A stretch of 32,842 bases of DNA. Origin: Oehlia diaphana. Taxonomy: Eukaryota > Glomeromycota > Glomeromycetes > Glomerales > Glomeraceae. Made by a program: the position numbers and the translations under genes. Below are positions 31,620 to 32,842 of this stretch, piece after piece (position 1 is the first letter of the stretch; each line of letters opens with the position of its first letter). The stretch covers positions 1 through 32,842 of the forward strand of contig QZLH01001026.1 of assembly GCA_003833135.1 (NCBI GenBank). Reading direction: 5' to 3'. The notes below the pieces were generated by a model. The model did no database searches. It saw only the letters and a program-made list of their open reading frames with translations, and had not been told where the DNA came from.

Positions 31620-31862
31620 ATAATGGACTTTTGGCCAAAAACATCACATTTTACCAAAACTTAAAAAATTATTTTTTGTAAATATCTTAGTATCTAGTGA
31701 TTCAATTTTGATAAACTGTTTATTATTTTGTAACTCTCATTTAACTTTATATATAATTTAAAAAAAAAATTCATTAAAATTGGACTACTGAATGCCAAAA
31801 TATTTACAAAAAATGATTTTTTAAACTCTTAAAAAATGGGTTAATTTATCAAAAGTGTGACT
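31620..31862. repeat. Inverted-repeat element related to family A
   Basis: Left-arm phrases AAAAAATTATTTTTTGTAAA, TATCTTAGTATCTAGTGA and TTCAATTTTGATAAA match the complement of 31770-31850: AAAAAATCATTTTTTGTAAA, TATTTTGGCATTCAGTAG, TCCAATTTTAATGAA. The module ATTGGACT...AAAATATTTACAAAAA also occurs inside both family A copies, so these elements share ancestry. Confidence 0.5.
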
Positions 31863-32354
31863 TATGATCTATATAAAAGAATTTTGGTGTCCTTTTATAG
31901 TAATAATTTACATAAGTTTAGCCTGAATTATGATTTTAACTCAATTAAATTTAAGAATTTAATGTCTAATTAGAATTTTAACTATACTATTTGGCTAAAT
32001 AAATACCCAAATAACTATTACAATCAACTTTACTTATAATAAATTTTAATATAATAAATTTTACAATATATCAGATCTTCAGTATAATACAAATTTTAAT
32101 ATATTAGATATGAAAATTTATTATACCAAATTTTACTAATCAAATGTTATATATCATTCAATAAAATAAAATTTATAAATCATATATGAAAAATGCTCCT
32201 TCAATAATAAATTTTCTTTTATAACTCAATATAACAAAATATTTTGTGTACCTTGCATTTTTGCATTACAAAATACAATTATTATACATTTATACAATAA
32301 TATTTCAAAATTTTCAGGTTATACCAGATTTTCTCATTATATTAACTAGAGTTC
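31863..32354. other. AT-rich repeat-derived DNA
   Basis: Contains repeated TATAATAAATTTTAATATA-like phrases from 32032 on that loosely resemble the interior of the TA-flanked element at 989-1144. No boundaries can be set, and there is no coding signal. Confidence 0.35.
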
Positions 32355-32357
32355 CAA

Positions 32358-32842
32358 ATGGGTCAGGTCAGGTCAGGTTATATCAGGTTATCTGTTTAAT
32401 CTGACCTGAACTGAAACCTGAAAATTTTCAGGATTTTTATTAAAATATCAAAAAAAAATGGTGAAAATTCTTATTTGAAATATTGCAATCCATTTTTTTA
32501 TATTAAAATTGTATAAAAAGGTGAATTGCAATACCGCAACTAACTTTTTTTATACAAAATCAATATAAAAATGTGAATTCTGATACCGCGATTCACTTTT
32601 ATTATATAAAATCAATATAAAAATGTGAATTCCGATATCGCAATTCACTTTTATTATATAAAATCAATGTAAAAAGTGAATTATGATACTATAACTCACT
32701 TATATAAAATCATAGTTTTAGGTCAACAGGTCATTCAGGTTATATTGATGTTATAACCTGAACTGAAACTGAATTGAAATTGCTAAACCTGACCTGATAA
32801 ATTCAGGTCAACCTGTCAGGTTACCTGAATTTGGTCAACCTG
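32358..32842. repeat. Repeat element with AGGTC arrays, cut by the window edge
   Basis: It begins GGGTCAGGTCAGGTCAGGTT, followed by CTGACCTGAACTGAAACCTG. After the central tandem array, AACCTGAACTGAAACTGA recurs, followed by AACCTGACCTG and further AGGTCAACCTG units in both orientations up to the last base. The short pentamer arrays in opposite orientation suggest terminal inverted repeats built of AGGTC/AGGTT units. The right boundary lies beyond the window. Confidence 0.5.
32521..32699. repeat. Four tandem palindromic units, period 52 bp
   Basis: Each unit has a 24-bp near-perfect palindromic core: GTGAATTGCAATACCGCAACTAAC (32521, degenerate), then cores at 32573, 32625 and 32676. The third core reads GTGAATTCCGATATCG followed by CAATTCAC. 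Spacers of TTTTATTATATAAAATCAAT and similar give periods of 52, 52 and 51 bp. Confidence 0.7.

Noticed and set aside
32521..32699. CRISPR array
   Set aside because: Units are whole-length tandem repeats with no unique spacers, and the genome is eukaryotic with no cas genes.
32358..32842. Telomere-like repeats
   Set aside because: The pentamers are AGGTC/AGGTT in both orientations and imperfect, not TTAGGG arrays.
1..32842. tRNA or rRNA genes
   Set aside because: I looked for T-loop and box B type motifs and rRNA landmarks and saw none that could be folded convincingly.

Overview
The window is nuclear DNA from an AT-rich, intron-dense fungus. It carries twelve protein-coding genes whose closest recognisable relatives are core eukaryotic genes. 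Introns are mostly 60-100 nt, run GT...AG and usually end in TTTAG or ATAG. The flanks hold remnants of FAR1/MULE-type transposases and many small inverted-repeat elements. This combination fits a mucoromycotan fungus, most likely an arbuscular mycorrhizal one (Glomeromycotina, Rhizophagus-like). The species placement is inference. No bacterial, plasmid or viral genes were seen.

Layout. Positions 1-4400 are very AT-rich, with several miniature inverted-repeat elements (534-852, 989-1144, 1384-1676, 2660-2837), a decayed FAR1/MULE transposase piece (2195-2585) and a broken unknown coding stretch (3905-4387). The compact gene block runs from 4784 to 28706: small heat-shock protein (+), phosphatidate cytidylyltransferase (+), RNase P/MRP subunit RPP14 (-), SNARE VTI1 (+), U1-70K (-), protein phosphatase 5 (-), glyoxylate/hydroxypyruvate reductase (+), an unnamed two-pass membrane protein (+), a GM130-like golgin (-), a three-KH RNA-binding protein (-), TRAPP subunit TRAPPC1/Bet5 (+) and the ribosome-biogenesis nuclease NOB1 (+). 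Positions 28707-32842 are again AT-rich repeat territory: an element with an 8-bp target duplication (29465-29732), a long hairpin, a second copy of the 534-852 repeat (30488-30800), a second MULE fragment (30906-31096), further inverted repeats, and a terminal element with AGGTC arrays around four tandem palindromes.

The genes do not form an operon or a pathway. They are housekeeping genes for secretory traffic (VTI1, TRAPPC1, golgin), RNA processing (RPP14, U1-70K, NOB1, KH protein), lipid synthesis (CDS1), proteostasis and signalling (sHSP, PP5) and metabolism (GRHPR). Three pairs are divergent and may share promoters: RPP14/VTI1 (213 bp), PP5/GRHPR (133 bp) and KH protein/TRAPPC1 (657 bp). 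I reassembled every exon chain by hand; each keeps frame across all junctions and gives a protein of about the family's length.

The most unusual gene is the membrane protein at 17711-20178. It has 17 exons, including consecutive micro-exons of 13 and 7 nt. Its TM1, Cys-containing glycosylatable ectodomain, TM2 and short cytosolic helix recall DEG/ENaC/ASIC channels, with local motif resemblance after TM1 and before TM2. This is a hypothesis, not an assignment.
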